Source of the DNA: Flaccisagitta enflata
Lineage: Eukaryota; Chaetognatha; Sagittoidea; Aphragmophora
DNA: 64,000 nucleotides
NCBI GenBank assembly: GCA_965153355.1
Contig: OZ231128.1
Location: 45,322,001-45,386,000, forward strand
Direction: 5' to 3'
In this document: in pieces, positions 10,851-19,716 of the stretch
Layout: each line of letters starts with the position of its first letter
Numbering within the stretch: position 1 is the stretch's first letter
Made by a program: the position numbers and the translations under genes
Notes under the pieces: model-generated
Told to the model about the DNA's origin: nothing
What the model saw: only the letters and a program-made list of their open reading frames with translations
The model's database searches: none

Positions 10851-11085
10851 ATGAATACATCAATACATTAAAAAAATACCAAAAAATACCTAAAAATATC
10901 TAAAGAAACCATTTCTTGTGTCAAAAATACCCAAAAATGCTCAAAAAAGCACAAAAATACCCAAAAATACCATATAATATCCAAAAATACCTAAAAATAC
11001 CCAAAAATACCCAAATATACCCAAAATTAATCAAAAATCATCAAAAGTACCTATAGGTACCCAAAAATACCTGAAAGTACCCTAA
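10851..11085. repeat. 10-bp minisatellite (CCAAAAATAC-type)
   Basis: Degenerate CCAAAAATAC / CCTAAAAATA decamers over about 235 bp, adjoining the previous array. Similar ~10-bp periodicity occurs next to family A ends at 24110-24190, 53380-53450 and 59410-59490. Confidence 0.8.
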
Positions 11086-11204
11086 AGCGCGTCTGGATCA
11101 GAATCTAGGTAAGCTTGAAATGAACAACAAGGCCAAGTAGGCCAATATGTGCCACGCGTGGATGGTTGAACAAATGCTTTGCCAAACAACTCACCAACGG
11201 ACAA

Positions 11205-11703
11205 CAGTCAGTCCCAATTCCGCATTCATCCATAAGCCCATATCTCATCATGTTACGAGATAAAGCAACTTTGGTTATTTGGGCATATTTCGATATATCG
11301 AAATATGACTTTCGTCTTTCCGTTTTTGCTATGCCACTCAAAACGGAGTAGCAAAGCAATTCCCAAGATCTAATCTTATTTTTTTTGTTTTTTTGTGCCC
11401 AATACTTGAATAATCAGCTGAGATTACAAATTCGGAAGAATTAACAAAATACAAGGATATGATTGAATGGTACAGCATTCATAATGTATTTCTTCTAAGA
11501 TTTAAGTGATATCTTTGGAGACCTTTAACGTTACAAACTGCTATGTAATTCATTCAGAATTCACCAAAGCCACAATCGAGTAAATCTAACTTTTGTGAGT
11601 CATATTTCGATATACCGAAATATGCCCAGATGGAGAAAGTTTTGGTTTTCCGAAATATGTTGAGATACGAGCATATGGATGAATACGGAATTGGGACTGA
11701 CTG
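11205..11703. mobile_element. 499-bp MITE, 106-bp inverted repeats, ACAA duplication
   Basis: Arms 11205-11310 and 11598-11703 both start CAGTCAGTCCCAATTCCG and both end with a CATATTTCGATATATCG-type block before ATGACT. ACAA directly precedes (11201-11204) and follows (11704-11707) the element, a likely 4-bp target duplication. The joined flanks, CCAACGG-ACAA-AGCG, read like the (GTCC)n/GCTTTGT junction of a family A element, so the MITE seems to have landed in one. The ~290-bp interior is non-coding. Superfamily not determined. Confidence 0.85.
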
Positions 11704-11769
11704 ACAAAGCGTCATATTGATGTGCGTTGTCGCAACAAAAAACCGCTGGTATGGGGCAAGAAAGACCCG

Positions 11770-11773
<4 letters not shown>

Positions 11774-11854
<81 letters not shown>
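11774..11854. repeat. (AG)n microsatellite
   Basis: About 40 AG units with one ACAG interruption, ending 82 bp before the ATG of the transposase-like gene. Confidence 0.95.
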
Positions 11855-11857
<3 letters not shown>

Positions 11858-11936
11858 AAGACGCCAAGTGAAAGGTGGCCTCATTTCTTGACAATTAAGA
11901 TATTTTCGGAAATCCTTGTGATTAGGTAAAGGAACC

Positions 11937-12254
11937 ATGCGAAAAGAAGAGCGCGCCTTTCGACGTCTCATCGCGGAAACTATGGTGGAAGGTCCTGATC
12001 CGCTTACCCGAAGAGAAATACACTGTCTCTTTGGAATAAGCGAGCACATGGTATCTGACGCACGTCGCGCTATTAAAGAAGCTAAAGCGATCGCCGACGA
12101 TAGCGGACTTTCTCCGACTTCAAATGCCGTCTCCAATGCACTGAGTAGAAAAAGAAAAACAGTAAAGTTCTTTGAAAAACGCGACCTCATTCGAAAGTTT
12201 TACGAGGAAAACTCGATGCCTACTTCTCGACGACGAGACGTCGTGAATGTCCAG
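11937..12254 (+). CDS. exon 1 of transposase-like gene
   Basis: Starts AACCATGC (moderate Kozak context) and ends at CAG|GTGAGC in phase 0. Its last 30 codons (KFFEKRDLIRKFYEENSMP...) correspond to the 'FY.RDDIS...P' block that precedes the KK/LH.F block in this family, so reading on into exon 2 is expected. An upstream non-coding exon cannot be excluded. Confidence 0.75.
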
Positions 12255-15200
12255 GTGAGCTTTAACAATTACAAAATATCCTGCCATTGAGCTTATACAG
12301 ATCAGAAACATGAGATTTAGGCAGGAGCAGTGAGGCCAAAACCGCGAAAAAAAGGGGGAAAAAAAGCAGTGTGACTGTAATTATTGAAGCTTTCTCGTCG
12401 CGCAAACGCGACTCGAGAAGATACACGACGCATATCCATAATAGCATACTTTGAAATCTTTGATGGCATACCTTGTAGTCCATGATGGCATACCTTGTTG
12501 TCCATGATGGCATATCTTGTAGTCCATGATGGCATACCTTGAAATCCATGATGACATACCTTGAAATCCATGATGGCATACCTTAGAAAAAGATTTTTTT
12601 CAAAAAAAAATTTTCAAAACAAAATTCAAAAAAAATTTTTCAAAAAAAAAAAAAAAAAAATTCAAAAAAAAAAAGAAAAAAAAAAAAAATTCATAACAAA
12701 AATTGCTAAAGTCCTAGTAACATATTACTACATAAGCTAATATCTCATAAACCAGACTTCGAATTTATTTCAAATTTTGAAGGGGTTTGTCAATTGATAT
12801 CCTTTACTTGCATACCAAATTTAAAAAAAATTCACATACCTTTGCTACCCTTTGCCTCTGTAAATTGCTTAAGTTCTAGTAACATATTATTAGATAAATA
12901 AGCTAATATCTCATAAACCGACAAACAGATTTAATTTGAATTTTGCTGGGGTTGTTTATTTAGTTCCCTCTACTTGTATACCAAACTATAAAAAAATTCA
13001 CATACTTTTACTACCCTCTACCTATGTAAATCGTCAAAGTCCAGTAAGATATTACTACAAAAATAATAGGCAAAGGGTAGTAAAAGTTTATGAATTTTGC
13101 TAAAAATTGGTACACAAGCTCCTATTGACATAAAAATAACACTGGTTAAGTTTCATGAACTTCTGAAGTCTGGTTTAAAAGATATGAAGATTTTAAACGA
13201 CGATGACGACAACGACGACGACAACAACTACACGATCAGGTCCATCGCATAGTCCCACGGATCTGATTGCCGTGGGACAAAAAGAATTGTGATCAACCAA
13301 CCTACCAACGGACAAAGCGGGGTGTTGCATAGCATGCGACTTTAAATTTGACCAACTCACTGACAGATGCAGCATCGTAGATGGTTGCGTGACCACGAGT
13401 CAAGGTTTGCTAAGAATGAGTCCTTTTTCCCACAGAACAACGGCATCAAGGAAACGCATCAACGGCGATTCTTGACAGATAACGTCACCAAGTTACATCG
13501 GGAGTATGTGAAGAAGCATGGACATGTTTCCACTGGTCTCTTCTCCTCACTTCGACCAAAGTGGATTGTGTCACCAAAGGATAGTGATCGAAAAGTAAGT
13601 ATTAGCCAACAATCAGAGCTCTGTGTGTATGTAATTGATTAAATTGAGCAATAGCGTACTCAATAATTTCTGCAAAAACATTGCCATAGTCTTTAAAATA
13701 ATCTATAAAATTTTTTGTTGAAGGTCTGCCTTTGCTCGGCACACACCAATGTGAAATTCGCATATGAAGACGCCATCTCCAACTGCAAACGCTGCTCCCT
13801 TCCCCTGCCTCCATTTGAACATTATGTGGAATTCGTTGAATCGCTTCTTTGCCCGGCTGATGAGCGAACACGCGAATGCCTGAAGGAAAAGTGTGGAAAC
13901 TGTGGGCTCAAACGGGTTGATGAAACCACCAAACAATGGAGCACGGAAATTCTCTTCAAATTCCGTTCTGTTGAAAAAGATGAATCCGGACGGCTAGGAG
14001 TTCAGGAGAAGGAAGCTTCGCCGGCGGAGTTTGCGTCTCATCTGAAAGACAAACTTAGCGGTTTTGCTCTGCATCGATGGGTCGCCGAAAACCAAAAGAA
14101 GGAATTTGACAAACTCCTCATCAATATCGACCCTGATACCCTTGTCCTTCTCAGCGACTATGCCGAAAAATATGCATTGAAGGAGTTCGAGGAAGTGCAG
14201 TCGATACACTGGCATAGCAAACTATTAACTCTTTTCACAACAGTGGCCTATTTTCTCGCTATTGATCCTGAGATGGGCAACTTGAAGAAAGTTAAAGTCT
14301 ATTTCGGCTTCTTCTCTGAGCGACCAGATCAAGATCGTCACATGGCTGCCTTCTGTTTTCGTCGCATCATCCTCTGGATCCAGGAACAATTTAGTCTCAA
14401 ATTCTCTCGACTTATCCTTGGATCTGATAAATGCGCGGAACAGTTCTGTTCAAGGAAGGTTTTCGGATCGTTGGCAGAAACTCGGCGAAATCTGTGCCTA
14501 CAACACCAAACCGCAGAGCCACTGTGCCCAAATTGTCCTCAGGTTTCTCTTCACTTTACCTGCGCAGGTCATGGAAAGGGAGAGCACGATCATGATGGTG
14601 CTCTGTGGAAGACGGAATTGCACAAAGAAGAGCGGTTCAACCGTCCTCTTTGGAACATCACCAATGTTGCTGCTCATATTGAGACTCTCAACTTCATTGA
14701 CCTGCAAAGGACACGCAAAGGACGAGAGGACAGTAAAGGGTTTTTTTACAGTGCGCTCCATGGTGAGGTTGTGAGAGCTGCAGACGTCAGTGCGCCACAG
14801 ACTGATTGGGACCCAATTGTAGGCTCACGGGGTCTCCATCAACTGCATACAACCAAGGTCCCTGGTGAGCTTCTTGTCCGCGAGTCTTCCTGTTTCTCTT
14901 GCGCCGCCTGTGAATTTGGCAATTTCGTTGAGTGTCAGCGTACAGAGGATCTTGGCCCACTTACTCTTGTAAAAGTTCAACGTCGTCCGTCTGGCTCCAT
15001 TGCCCATGCGAAAGCTGCTTCAATGACTAGACTGAGTCAAGGGCGACATCGCAATGAGATGGCAGACTTGGCTCAACCTGGTTCAGTCATAGCGATTACG
15101 CGGGGCCAAAGGCAAGAGCTTAACTTCATTCTCATCACGGAACATCGCACCAACGAACTGCTTAAAGGGAAAATTCTGACCAAAGTTCAGGGAAGCCCAA

Positions 15201-15370
15201 CTTATTTTACCTCCACTGGCGCCAAGTTACTTTCTTTCGACGCAGACATAGTTCGCTCACCACCACTTTCCTTTGAACGAAAAGCTGTCACCATATCCGG
15301 AAAGAAACTTACTGTTTTAGACATTCATGACAGTGACCTTCCTTCTCTTGTTGCGGAGTACCTATTTTGA
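11937..15370 (+). CDS. DDE-type transposase-like protein, three exons, apparently intact
   Basis: Model: exon 1 11937-12254 (CAG|GTGAGC), exon 2 13367-13594 (GACAG|ATG...AAA|GTAAGT), exon 3 13724-15370 (TTGAAG|GTC, stop TGA). Both introns are phase 0 and the joined frame encodes 730 aa. Residues ~25-50 look helix-turn-helix-like (LTRREIHCLFGISEHMVSDA). The catalytic part shows three acidic blocks: SDYAEKY...EEVQSIHWHS (Asp ~327), LGSDKCAEQF (Asp ~417) and GHGKGEHDHDGALWKT (Asp ~471/473). These match a broad family of uncharacterised invertebrate proteins with D-AENY, SDG and HGKG..D..G motifs, which I take to be an RNase-H-fold DDE transposase. A Cys cluster (SSCFSCAACEFGNFVEC) and a conserved tail follow. 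The tail is also present in the broken copy at 4985-5697. A second splice acceptor 6 bp downstream in exon 2 (ATGCAG|CAT) is equally in phase. No host function is evident. It could be an active transposon gene or a domesticated one. Confidence 0.8.
12425..12590. repeat. ~24-bp minisatellite in intron 1
   Basis: Six or seven units of CCATGATGGCATACCTTG plus a short variable spacer. The same phrase in inverse (GCCATCATGGATTTCAAG) marks the edge of the E array at 47868-47885. Confidence 0.85.
12591..12695. repeat. A-rich low-complexity tract
   Basis: Runs of A with short TTTTTC interruptions in intron 1. Confidence 0.8.
12696..13170. repeat. family E tandem array (~185-bp unit)
   Basis: Roughly two and a half units, each with AGTAACATATTA, AAGCTAATATCTCATAAACC, a polypurine 'CCCTCTACTTG.ATACCAAA' block and TTTGC/CTACCCTTTGCCT. 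The same unit, inverted, makes the array at 47290-47800. Confidence 0.8.
13225..13350 (-). mobile_element. family A fragment in intron 1
   Basis: CCTACCAACGGACAAAGCGG GGTGTTGCATAGCATGCGACTTTAAA is the inverted left end of family A. The right end is not recognisable. It abuts exon 2. Confidence 0.6.
13367..13594 (+). CDS. exon 2 of transposase-like gene
   Basis: Encodes 76 residues, including RRFLTDNVTKLHREYVKKHG and FSSLRPKWIVSPKDSDRK. 'F.SLRP..V' is the hallmark just before the Cys-His stretch encoded by exon 3. An in-frame stop directly upstream supports the acceptor. It begins immediately after the family A fragment at 13230-13350. Confidence 0.75.
13724..15370 (+). CDS. exon 3 of transposase-like gene (catalytic and C-terminal part)
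   Basis: 548 codons. It opens with VCLCSAHTNVKFAYEDA and several Cys pairs (CKRC, CGNCG), then the three acidic blocks, then the Cys-rich and conserved C-terminal region, ending DLPSLVAEYLF. No stops or frameshifts. Composition is more GC-rich and codon-like than the surrounding AT-rich DNA. Confidence 0.85.
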   Translation, partial: VCLCSAHTNVKFAYEDAISNCKRCSLPLPPFEHYVEFVESLLCPADERTRECLKEKCGNCGLKRVDETTKQWSTEILFKFRSVEKDESGRLGVQEKEASPAEFASHLKDKLSGFALHRWVAENQKKEFDKLLINIDPDTLVLLSDYAEKYALKEFEEVQSIHWHSKLLTLFTTVAYFLAIDPEMGNLKKVKVYFGFFSERPDQDRHMAAFCFRRIILWIQEQFSLKFSRLILGSDKCAEQFCSRKVFGSLAETRRNLCLQHQTAEPLCPNCPQVSLHFTCAGHGKGEHDHDGALWKTELHKEERFNRPLWNITNVAAHIETLNFIDLQRTRKGREDSKGFFYSALHGEVVRAADVSAPQTDWDPIVGSRGLHQLHTTKVPGELLVRESSCFSCAACEFGNFVECQRTEDLGPLTLVKVQRRPSGSIAHAKAASMTRLSQGRHRNEMADLAQPGSVIAITRGQRQELNFILITEHRTNELLKGKILTKVQGSPTYFTSTGAKLLSFDADIVRSPPLSFERKAVTISGKKLTVLDIHDSDLPSLVAEYLF

Positions 15371-16400
15371 AAATAATGTCCCCGGAGAGTTTTAAATATG
15401 ATGCCGGCTTTCTCTCCCCCCCAAAAAAATGCCAACTCTGTAAAGAGCCTCGATCGCCCCTTGTCGCTTCTGTGTTATGATAACTTCTCCGCCTTGTATG
15501 TAAATGTTGATACAAATATTCTGTATCTTTGTTGAAAATCCTGTACTTACGAGCGCAACACAATCATTTCATAGGAAAAATTTGAGATCTGTCAGAATTC
15601 ACAAAAAAAGATAGAGAGCTATCCTCATTCAAATAGTATCCTAAAATGGAGCTAGAATATTGTTTCAAATTGCACTGATAACTGTGCCGTTTTAGGTTAG
15701 TACTGATATCATGGGCTGGTTGTGATTTTTTATCGCGTTTTCAAACATATCGTGCAAGTGCTGCACTTCATTACTGGTCAGTAACTGCCAAAATAACTGA
15801 TTTTTTTCTTTTCTTGGTCTAAGTTACTCAAGTTTTTTTAAACAAGTATGGACTGAATAAGTTTGACCTTTGTGAGACTTCAAACCAAGTTTCATCAAAA
15901 TCGGACTCAGATTACGAACGCAATTACACTTTCTATCATATTCGGCTTAATTTTGAACCATTTTCGGCCTATTGGGGTGATCTGCATGACTGAAATCCTC
16001 ATGAATAGTGTGTATCTGTTAGATTTTATTTTTCTAAGATTTTACACCAATTTCGATCAAAGTCGCGCGAAGACTGCCTGAGAAGACTCATTTTTGGGCC
16101 AATTTTGGCCATTTTTTGGCCAGTACTGGCCAGTATTGGCTGGTCTGATTAGTCATATTCTCAAAAATCGAACGCACACATTAAGACTTATTATTCTGGG
16201 CCCCATGCAAAGTTTCAAGGAAATCAGATGAGAAACACCCGAGGAATTGCAATTTTTTCATTTTTGGGCCAAATTTGGGCCATTTCTGGGCTATTTGGGC
16301 CAGACAAGATGGATATATCCTTTCCTACTCATTTGCGTGTATTAGGTTAAGCTTTGGTGAGTCTCTATACAAAATTTCATGAGAATAGGCTGAGGCGTTC
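15371..16400. other. no further gene seen downstream of the transposase-like gene
   Basis: AT-rich. No canonical AATAAA could be assigned with confidence. Repeated TTTTTGGGCC and TGGCCAGTACTGGCC phrases around 16090-16300 are low-complexity. Small ORFs lack features. Confidence 0.4.
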
Positions 16401-16419
16401 TCGAGATATCATTACCGAC

Positions 16420-16910
16420 GTGCACAAAAACAGAATTCGGCGGTTCGAGTGGAAAATGTAGAAAAACCGTAGTTGTCCGAAATTCAATCTTCTCCCCTTT
16501 GAGCGGGAAAATTTGAACAAATATAGCCAAATTAATCTCGATTGCAAGCTACTAGTTTGGACCAACAAGTGCAGGGTCATTGCTATTTAAGTAAACACCT
16601 CTTCTGAAAAATATATGTCAGTTACGTTAAGTGACCGCGGGTGGGACAATTAAATTGTAGAAAAACCGTAGTTGTCCGAAATTCAAGATTTTATCATAAC
16701 TACTTCGTCTTTGAATTTTTTCGCGCGATTTTTTTTTGGCTGTCTTCCATGTGAAATGGGGGCTTACCCGAACCCAAATTTGTCCGCCCTTTCACCCATA
16801 ATGAGGATGAAATTGATGTTATTTTCCATATCCTTCAAATTTGTCCAAAATCGCTTCATTTTCCTTGTTCACTTTCAGGTGCTAAAAAAGTGCAAAATCG
16901 GATAGATAAT
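16420..16910. repeat. family I dispersed repeat, second copy
   Basis: TAGTTGTCCGAAATTCAA occurs at about 16470 and 16670, with GGGACAATTAAATTGTAGAA and a closing TTCACTTTCAGGTGCT. Same order as 6521-6960. Confidence 0.55.
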
Positions 16911-17762
16911 CTCTCCAGCAAGACGTTATCAATCAAATATGATCAAAAGGACACAATGAATATCAATGATCTCTAAAACAACACAATGGGGCTCAAGAAA
17001 ATCAATGAATGAATGAATGAATTATAATTTCGATGTAAAAGCAGCGTACAATAATCATGGTAATCACATTGTAAGGCTTAGTCGAGGATAGCCTGAAAAA
17101 GTCGTTAAACTTATTTCCATCAGGGTCCCTTAAACGTCAACAATGATTAGGCTAGTAGGACGAAAATGTACGAAATGGCCATATATGGCATATGATGTAT
17201 GGATCGGCTCTTAAATACATCAACATTATCAAAAAAAATCATTTTTGGCCTTTTTTACTAATTTCAGAAAAAATACAATCACTAAAACCAACAAACATTG
17301 TGCAGTCATTTCCTGGCACTTTTTTCTTGATTATAAAATAAGTGAAATGTGATGTTGAAACAGCTCATGCTACCGATTTTTTTTTTATGAAATCTCTCAG
17401 ATCAATAAACTTAACAACTTTCCTTCACATACAACAATCAGAACACTCAAAAGCTTGTTTATTGAGTTTTTTACATCTACATCCGCCCTAAATTGCAATA
17501 AAGAATTTTCCATGCTGAGAAATGAGCATTAACTTTGAAAGAGCACTGCTCATAAACGAGTTGAGCTAAAAAACCCAGATTGGTCGCATTTTTAAGAGTT
17601 TAAACAACTCTTTTAGTTGAGACCAATTTGGGGTATCTAGCTTTATCTTTAAAGTTGCAATACTCAGGCCTTAATTTAATGATACTGTTGAGCATACAAG
17701 CCGCTACTTGCAATTTCCGCATGTCCGACAGAGAATGAGTGTACCAGGTTTTCAACCTCATT
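16911..17762. other. no gene seen
   Basis: An (ATGA)4 tail-like stretch at about 17004-17022. A 'CAGATTGGTCGCAT...GAGACCAATTTGGG' inverted block at about 17577-17635 resembles the interior of the 1611-2220 foldback family. No coding region. Confidence 0.4.
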
Positions 17763-18013
17763 CTTAGTCGCGTGCTACGCGACTCTACACCCCGCTTTGT
17801 CAGTCGGTCTGTTGGTCCAATGGTCCGTTGGTCCATCGGTCGGTCCATCGGTCCATCGGTCCGTCCGTCCGTTCGTCCGTCCGTCACACTTTACTTTTTT
17901 TTGTTTTTTTGCGGTCTTTGGCCTCACTGCTCCTGCCAAAATGATCAAGTGACCTCAAATATGGCCCCTGCCCACCCACACGCGACTGGGGTAGCCGTGT
18001 ATCCAGCCTTGTT
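17763..18013 (+). mobile_element. family A element, complete
   Basis: Terminal hairpin AGTCGCGTGCTACGCGACT, CACCCCGCTTTGTC, a long (GGTC/GTCC)n stretch (17805-17885), GCGGTCTTTGGCCTCACTGC, CACACGCGACTGGGGTAGCC and GTGTATCCAGCCTTGTT. Faces the inverted copy at 18940-19147 about 930 bp away. Confidence 0.85.
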
Positions 18014-18039
18014 CTATTCACGCTTGATTCCCTTGTACA

Positions 18040-18690
18040 ATGATACCAGTCATGGCCGCTTTTGCCGTGAGGAAAAAACGTAAGCATTCACCACTCTCCC
18101 CCGTCTTCAGTTATCGCCATTCTTCATAATGTGAGATTAAATCATAAGCAATTGTATGTATTGATCGCGCTGAAAATAAGAGAAAAATAAGACTGAGCTA
18201 AATGAGCTTGATGGCCTAAAGTACTCAAAACTACTCTTACAGAAGACCAGCTATGTTCACTGACATGCTTCCTGGTATTTGCTTGCTTAAACATGTATCA
18301 ACACATTTATTCATTTATCGCATTTAAAATCCAAAAAGAAAGACTAGCTTAATGAGCTAATTGAGCTAAATGAGCTAAAATTCTCAAAAACACCCTCAAA
18401 GATAAGCTACACTCATAAATATTTTGTCTAGTATTCGCATGACCAAACAAACATAAATACACTCTTTTATTTATCCTAATTTAAATCATAAAAAATGGAA
18501 AAAAATTTATTTAGAATTTTTGTGAGAAAAGACTGAAAAAATCCTCACTAAAAAGATATTTGTTTTAGACTCGTAGAGCATTCTGCTTGGCGCCAAATGA
18601 AAGAGAATTATCAAATTCACTTACCCTATCAATTTCGTTTGAAGGCTCATTCAGTCGATTGAGAGCCACAACTTACCAATAAAATGGAAT
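18040..18690 (+). repeat. family D repeat
   Basis: The end block (TGGCCGCTTTTGCCGTGAGG AAAAAACG) is followed by units with GAGCTAAATGAGCTAAAAT, CTCAAAAACACCCTCA and 'CATGCTCAAACAT...TTTATC'. The closing block is TCTGCTTGGCGCCAAATGAA AGAGAATTATCAAA. Same order at 24290-25050, inverted at 48890-50050. Confidence 0.7.
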
Positions 18691-18691
18691 A

Positions 18692-18858
18692 CAGTTGAAC
18701 CCCGCTCTAACGGACCCGCTTCTAACGGATTTCCGCCTATAAGACATTAATTTTTAGTCCCTTCAACAATTGGTTTTCTTTTATTTCTTATATTGGCTTT
18801 AACAGAATTCTGCTTATAATTAAAATTTGTTAGTCCCCTGAAATCCGGGGTTCAACTG
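18692..18858. mobile_element. pogo/Tigger-like MITE with TA target duplication
   Basis: CAGTTGAACCCCGCTCTAAC at the left is the inverse of ...GGGGTTCAACTG at the right. The element is preceded and followed by TA (18690-18691, 18859-18860). A 167-bp length, a CAGT start and TA duplication fit a Tc1/mariner-superfamily (pogo-type) non-autonomous element. Confidence 0.85.
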
Positions 18859-18939
18859 TATGTCAAAAAGTCAAACTGACTTCAACTTTTTTCCCAACAA
18901 GCATATAAAATACAAGTGTGAACTTCGGCCATTATACAA

Positions 18940-19147
18940 AACAAGGCTGGATACACGGCTACCCCAATGGCGTGCGGGTGGGCAAGGGCAGAAATTGAGG
19001 TCACCAGATCATTTGGGCAGGAGCAGTGAGGCCAAAAACCGCAAAAAAACACAAAAAAAGTAAAGTGTGACGGACGGACCGACCGACAGACAGACTGACG
19101 GACGGACCGACAAAGTGGGGTGTAGAGTCGCATAGCACGCGACTAAA
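18940..19147 (-). mobile_element. family A element, complete, inverted
   Basis: AACAAGGCTGGATACACGGC, GCGTGCGGGTGGGCAAGGGC, (GGAC)n and GTGGGGTGTAGAGTCGCATAGCACGCGACTAAAA, in the order expected for the minus orientation. Confidence 0.85.
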
Positions 19148-19716
19148 AAAAAAACAGATAATAAAACTAACAAATGTCAACCGCCTCATCAAAAGACATG
19201 TTGTAACTCGTTTGCGTCAGTTATGCGCGTTTCATTTACTCACATTCACTCAAGAAAACATTGCACGGTTTATTTTACAGCGTTTTTCAGCGTCATAGGA
19301 AAAAGAATCTGAAACCAGATTAGGATTCCTCAGACAATGTTTTAGAATGACATCCTGACGCCTTCGATTTACCATGCGATTTGGAGGCACAAACAATGAT
19401 TTTCCGACTACTTCTCCTTGTTCTTTATTTTACATCAAATTTCACGGGCAAAAAAACATAATACTGGTCATTCGGATCAAAGATCTAGTAGATTATGAGT
19501 AAAATTTTGTATTTGAGATGAATTTCGAGCCGTAACTATGCTGTGTATCGCGGTTTGCAAATTCTGACACTCTTTTTTTGCGCCTAAATCTCCTTGATTT
19601 CCCACTCGCTTCTTCCCTACAATGATAATTAAACTTGATTCGTAGTAAAAAATAATGCCAACAAGGAATAAAACTAAAAACATATAAACATAAGAATTGG
19701 ACCATTTTGAAAATAT
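19148..19716 (-). other. probable LINE 3' untranslated region (boundary unclear)
   Basis: Unique-looking AT-rich sequence directly downstream of the LINE ORF on the minus strand. No poly(A) or simple-repeat tail marks a certain 3' end, so how much belongs to the element is unknown. The two ~70-aa ORFs here show no domain. Confidence 0.4.

Noticed and set aside
13602-13936. Minus-strand ORFs of 77-89 aa
   Set aside because: They are opposite exon 3 of the transposase-like gene, whose plus-strand frame is much longer and motif-bearing.
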